From: Clostridiales bacterium
GTDB lineage: Bacteria > Bacillota > Clostridia > Christensenellales > Aristaeellaceae
Length of the DNA: 18,349 nucleotides
Direction of reading: 5' to 3'
Assembly (NCBI GenBank): GCA_012512355.1
Contig: JAAZEI010000258.1
Span: 1 to 18,349, forward strand
A model generated the notes under the pieces. The model had not been told where the DNA came from. It worked only from the letters and a program-made list of their open reading frames with translations, and did not search any database. Shown here one piece after another: positions 15,943 to 18,349 of this stretch. Both the position numbers and the translations under genes were made by a program. How positions within the stretch are numbered: the first letter of the stretch is position 1; each line of letters starts with the position of its first letter.

Positions 15943-15972
15943 ACTATAGCATCGCTTGATTAAAGCTGTCAA
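15943..15972 (-). promoter_or_regulatory. Predicted main promoter of the aro operon
   Basis: On the minus strand a perfect TTGACA (15967-15972) is followed after 18 bases by TATAGT (15943-15948, five of six matches). The transcript would start near 15936 and carry a leader of about 180 bases containing the peptide and attenuator. I see no other promoter of comparable quality upstream of any aro gene. Confidence 0.8.
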
Positions 15973-16008
15973 GGAAAAGCTCCCTGGAGAATGTTTATAC
16001 ATTGTTTC

Positions 16009-16036
16009 TTGTATTTTGTCATTGCTGGGCTATAAT
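16009..16036 (+). promoter_or_regulatory. Predicted promoter of ogt-sdaAB-sdaAA
   Basis: TTGTAT (16009-16014) and a perfect TATAAT (16031-16036) are separated by 16 bases and lie about 30 bases before the ogt ATG. It faces away from the aro promoter, with about 35 bases between the two -35 boxes. Together with the aro leader this accounts for the gene-free stretch 15754-16066. Confidence 0.7.
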
Positions 16037-16066
16037 ATAATTAGCAAATGGAAGTGAGGGCTTTGT

Positions 16067-16537
16067 ATGAAATATTGTATGCAGATTGACACACCGCTGG
16101 GCAGTTTATTTGCAATTGACACAAATGGCGCCTTGAGCAATCTGGACTTTGCAAGCGCGCCGCAGATTCCTTGCGAAACAAAGCAAACCCCCTTGCTGTT
16201 GGAAACCGCTAAACAGTTAGCCGAATATTTTTCCGGCAGCAGAACCTGTTTTGACCTTCCCCTGCACCCGGTCGGGACAGCATTTCAGCTTAAAGTATGG
16301 AAAGCGCTCCATAGCATTCCCTATGGAGAAACTTGCAGTTACCGCGATATAGCCGTCAAAATCGGTCATCCGCTGGCCTGCAGAGCTGTTGGGGGCGCTA
16401 ACAATCGCAATCCTATTTCCATCATCACACCCTGCCACAGGGTCATCGGAGTAAATGGCAGCTTAACAGGATATGGCGGCGGCCTGGAAGCGAAAAGTGC
16501 CTTGCTCGAACTTGAAAAGAAAAAAGAGACAGTATGA
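16067..16537 (+). CDS. ogt: Methylated-DNA--protein-cysteine methyltransferase
   Basis: Suicide DNA-repair protein that takes the alkyl group from O6-alkylguanine (and O4-alkylthymine) onto its own cysteine. The 156 residues include FQLKVWKALHSIPYGETCSY, RAVGGANNRNP (R106 matches the conserved arginine that helps flip the base), and the active-site motif TPCHRVIG with acceptor C123, followed by GYGGGLEAKSALLELE. Length and order fit the single-function Ogt type, without an Ada regulatory domain. A GTGAGG site precedes the ATG. The stop overlaps the sdaAB start as ATGA, so repair protein and serine dehydratase are translated from one message. Confidence 0.96.
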   Translation: MKYCMQIDTPLGSLFAIDTNGALSNLDFASAPQIPCETKQTPLLLETAKQLAEYFSGSRTCFDLPLHPVGTAFQLKVWKALHSIPYGETCSYRDIAVKIGHPLACRAVGGANNRNPISIITPCHRVIGVNGSLTGYGGGLEAKSALLELEKKKETV

Positions 16538-17196
16538 AATATCGTTCCGTATTTGATATCATAGGCCCCGTAATGGTTGGGCCATCAAGTTCTCATACTG
16601 CCGGTGCTGTACGCATCGGCAGACTGTCCCGAGCACTTTTTGGTAGAAAGCCAAGTCATATTCGTCTGCATTTTTATGGTTCTTTCGCCAAAACATTCAA
16701 AGGACATGCCACCGATGTAGCTGCCCTGGCAGGTGTTTTAGGACTTGAGATGGACGATCCGCGCATCCCACAAGCTGTCGATCTGGCCCAGGAAGAAGGC
16801 ATAATCGTCGAGTATATCGCACAGGAAGCTGTTCCCCCTCACCCCAACACGCTAATGGTCGAATTATGGGATGAACAAGGCAGAATGAATGCTACGGGTC
16901 AGTCGCTGGGAGGCGGTCTGGTTCAAATAACACAGGTTGATGGTTTTAATTTGGGACTTAGCGGAGAATCGCCGGCTTTGCTGATTTTTCACAAAGATGC
17001 CTATGGTACCATCGCATCCATGACCCAACTCCTGGCTCATGCACGCATCAATATCAACCATATGGAGGTTTCCAGAAAAGACAAGGGGAAGACTGCCCTG
17101 ATGGTGATAGAAACAGACGAATTAGTGGAGCCTGCAGTAATCGATCGAATGAATGCGCAGGAAAATGTATATAAAATCATCAAGCTGGAATTATGA
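16534..17196 (+). CDS. sdaAB: L-serine dehydratase, iron-sulfur-dependent, beta subunit
   Basis: Beta subunit of the two-part Fe-S enzyme that deaminates L-serine to pyruvate and ammonia. The 220 residues begin with the conserved FDIIGPVMVGPSSSHTAGA (family signature SSSHTAGA at 18-25). They end in an ACT domain (about 147-220, around LAHARININHMEVSRK), which binds serine or acts as an allosteric site in relatives. It overlaps ogt by four bases and is followed after nine bases by sdaAA. The split into two genes is the Bacillus/Clostridium arrangement, unlike the single-chain E. coli SdaA. Confidence 0.96.
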   Translation: MKYRSVFDIIGPVMVGPSSSHTAGAVRIGRLSRALFGRKPSHIRLHFYGSFAKTFKGHATDVAALAGVLGLEMDDPRIPQAVDLAQEEGIIVEYIAQEAVPPHPNTLMVELWDEQGRMNATGQSLGGGLVQITQVDGFNLGLSGESPALLIFHKDAYGTIASMTQLLAHARININHMEVSRKDKGKTALMVIETDELVEPAVIDRMNAQENVYKIIKLEL

Positions 17197-17205
17197 AGGA
17201 GCCAA

Positions 17206-18072
17206 ATGTTCAAAAACATCAGTGAACTAACACAGCAGGCAACAGGTCAGGGCATAGCGAAGGTGATGATAGACAATGAAATAGAAGTCACCGGGCGCAG
17301 CCGTGAAGACATAATTGCCATCATGGCCAGACAATATCTGGTGATGAAAACCTCTGTCAAACAAGGCCTGCTGGGCGTCAGATCCAGAAGCGGGCTTTGC
17401 GGCGGAGATGCAAAGCTGATGGACGACTATATCAAGCAGGGTCCAAAACTAACCGACACCTGCTTTATCCGCGCCATCAGCTACGCTGTCTCTGTCAATG
17501 AAGTGAATGCCTCTATGGGCATCGTGTGCGCGTCACCCACTGCCGGTTCCTGTGGCGTGCTGCCCGGTGTGCTCGTAGCGGCCCAGGAAAAGTTAAACAA
17601 ATCAGATGAAGAAATGACCATGGCGCTGTTTACAGCAGGAGCTATTGGCTATGTTATTGCCAATAATGCTTTTGTATCGGGCGCGCAAGGCGGGTGCCAG
17701 GCAGAGATAGGCTCTGCGGCTGCAATGGCTGCAGCAGCTGTAACCGAGTTAGCAGGCGGCAGCCCGCAGCAGGCAGCTCATGCCGCTGCCATGGCACTCA
17801 AAAACATGCTTGGCCTTCCTTGCGACCCCTTGGCAGGCTTGGTTGAAGTACCCTGCATCAAACGCAATGCCGGCGGTGCCGCCAATGCCTTAGCAGCAGC
17901 CGAAATGGCACTGGCGGGAGTTGAAAGCAGAATTCCCTGTGATGAAGTCATCCAGGCAATGTATCAAATCGGTCTGGAGATGTCACCGACACTTAAAGAA
18001 ACTGCGCAGGGCGGCCTCGCTGCAACCCCCACAGGCATAGAATGGAAAAAAATGCTCTGGAATAATGATTAG
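17206..18072 (+). CDS. sdaAA: L-serine dehydratase, iron-sulfur-dependent, alpha subunit
   Basis: Catalytic subunit carrying the [4Fe-4S] cluster that activates serine. In its 288 residues the likely ligands are C164 (GGCQAEIG), C206 (LGLPCDPLAG) and C217 (EVPCIKRNAGG). The spacings of 42 and 11 equal those of the cluster cysteines in the Legionella enzyme (C343, C385, C396). Further family motifs are RSGLCGGDAKLM and ASPTAGSCGVLPG. The start follows GAAGGAG. The oxygen-sensitive cluster fits an anaerobic or microaerobic host. The operon terminator follows 33 bases after the stop. Confidence 0.96.
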   Translation: MFKNISELTQQATGQGIAKVMIDNEIEVTGRSREDIIAIMARQYLVMKTSVKQGLLGVRSRSGLCGGDAKLMDDYIKQGPKLTDTCFIRAISYAVSVNEVNASMGIVCASPTAGSCGVLPGVLVAAQEKLNKSDEEMTMALFTAGAIGYVIANNAFVSGAQGGCQAEIGSAAAMAAAAVTELAGGSPQQAAHAAAMALKNMLGLPCDPLAGLVEVPCIKRNAGGAANALAAAEMALAGVESRIPCDEVIQAMYQIGLEMSPTLKETAQGGLAATPTGIEWKKMLWNND

Positions 18073-18105
18073 CTTGTAGGCACACCGATTGAAATAATTT
18101 TTTAA

Positions 18106-18150
18106 AAAACACGGACTGTTATAGATACTATGACAGCCCGCGTTTTGTTT
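18106..18150 (+). terminator. Probable terminator of the ogt-sda operon
   Basis: A long imperfect hairpin pairs AAAACACGGACTGTTATAG with CTATGACAGCCCGCGTTTT around an ATA loop. It has two A-C mismatches and one G-U pair, and then GTTT. It begins 33 bases after the sdaAA stop. T-rich sequence on its 5' side means it could also work for transcripts from the other direction. Confidence 0.75.
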
Positions 18151-18349
18151 AACTCAACCAACTTTAGCTTATTATATTTTTGATTTATTTCCAAGTCCAT
18201 CAAACAAGTTAGCGTAAAATACTTGTAGGTGAAAACGAAAGGATTTGTAAAAGGAGGATATGATACAAACAAGATGAGTACCCCGGAGGATTTATCCTCC
18301 CCCGAGGGGGAGGATAAAAAGGGACGCCAACTTTGGTAGAATGATTTAG
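18151..18349. other. Unassigned end region with palindrome and GGAGGAT repeats
   Basis: No recognisable gene. The first part is AT-rich with a six-base inverted repeat (ACAAGT at 18204-18209, ACTTGT at 18221-18226). Then GGAGGAT occurs three times (18253-18259, 18285-18291, 18309-18315), with one complementary ATCCTCC (18294-18300). TTTATCCTCCCC and GGGGAGGATAAA form a 12-bp stem with a CGAG loop (18291-18318); the same ATCCTCC could pair instead with the upstream copies. A 21-codon ORF starts at 18274 and stops at 18337-18339. It overlaps the stop of a five-codon ORF (18260-18277), whose ATG is only two bases after a strong AAAGGAGG. The ORF is placed right over the palindrome, so coding is doubtful. 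This may be the edge of a repeat element. Confidence 0.5.

Noticed and set aside
1..18349. CRISPR arrays, rRNA genes, tRNA genes, insertion sequences or phage genes
   Set aside because: I saw no regularly spaced repeats, no tRNA cloverleaf with GGTTCGAATCC-type arm in a gene-free region, and no transposase or integrase motif. A sequence such as GGGTTCGAATCCC near 13751 lies inside aroB and is not part of a tRNA.

Overview
The window looks like chromosome from a low- to mid-GC Gram-positive anaerobe of the Clostridia type. The clues are the GlgC/GlgD pair of ADP-glucose pyrophosphorylase subunits, the split alpha/beta iron-sulfur L-serine dehydratase, the type I-beta DAHP synthase, the type II dehydroquinase, and purine-rich AGGAGG ribosome sites before most genes. 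I cannot name a genus from sequence alone. Coding density is high, and I see no phage, plasmid, transposase or CRISPR sequence.

Region 1 (1-6097, + strand) is a glycogen synthesis operon, glgB-glgC-glgD-glgA. It ends in a strong hairpin terminator. GlgC makes ADP-glucose with its degenerate partner GlgD, GlgA polymerises it, and GlgB branches the chain. GlgA carries an unusual lysine/alanine/proline-rich tail of about 60-80 residues. Any glycogen phosphorylase or debranching gene lies outside the window.

Region 2 (6192-7661, - strand) holds ridA, with its own promoter, and an unrecognised gene for an exported protein, with its own terminator.

Region 3 (7742-15972, - strand) is one long aromatic amino acid operon read in the order aroF-tyrA-aroB-aroA-aroC-pheA-aroE/aroK-aroQ. 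Eight genes cover all seven steps from erythrose-4-phosphate and PEP to chorismate, plus the committed steps to phenylalanine and tyrosine. AroE and AroK are fused in one protein. Nearly every junction is an overlap (ATGA four times), so the chain is probably translationally coupled. The 5' leader contains what I read as a complete ribosome-gated transcription attenuator: a near-consensus promoter, a 20-codon leader peptide with the run F-G-A-Y-Y-F-Y-F, a GC-rich intrinsic terminator before aroF, and an alternative pairing that uses up the terminator's 5' arm and loop. This is the most interesting object in the window.

Region 4 (16009-18150, + strand) is transcribed divergently from the aro operon: ogt (O6-alkylguanine-DNA alkyltransferase), sdaAB and sdaAA (L-serine dehydratase), followed by a hairpin terminator.

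Region 5 (18151-18349) has no gene I can recognise. It holds a strong palindrome, three copies of GGAGGAT and a 21-codon ORF, and may be the start of a repeat element.
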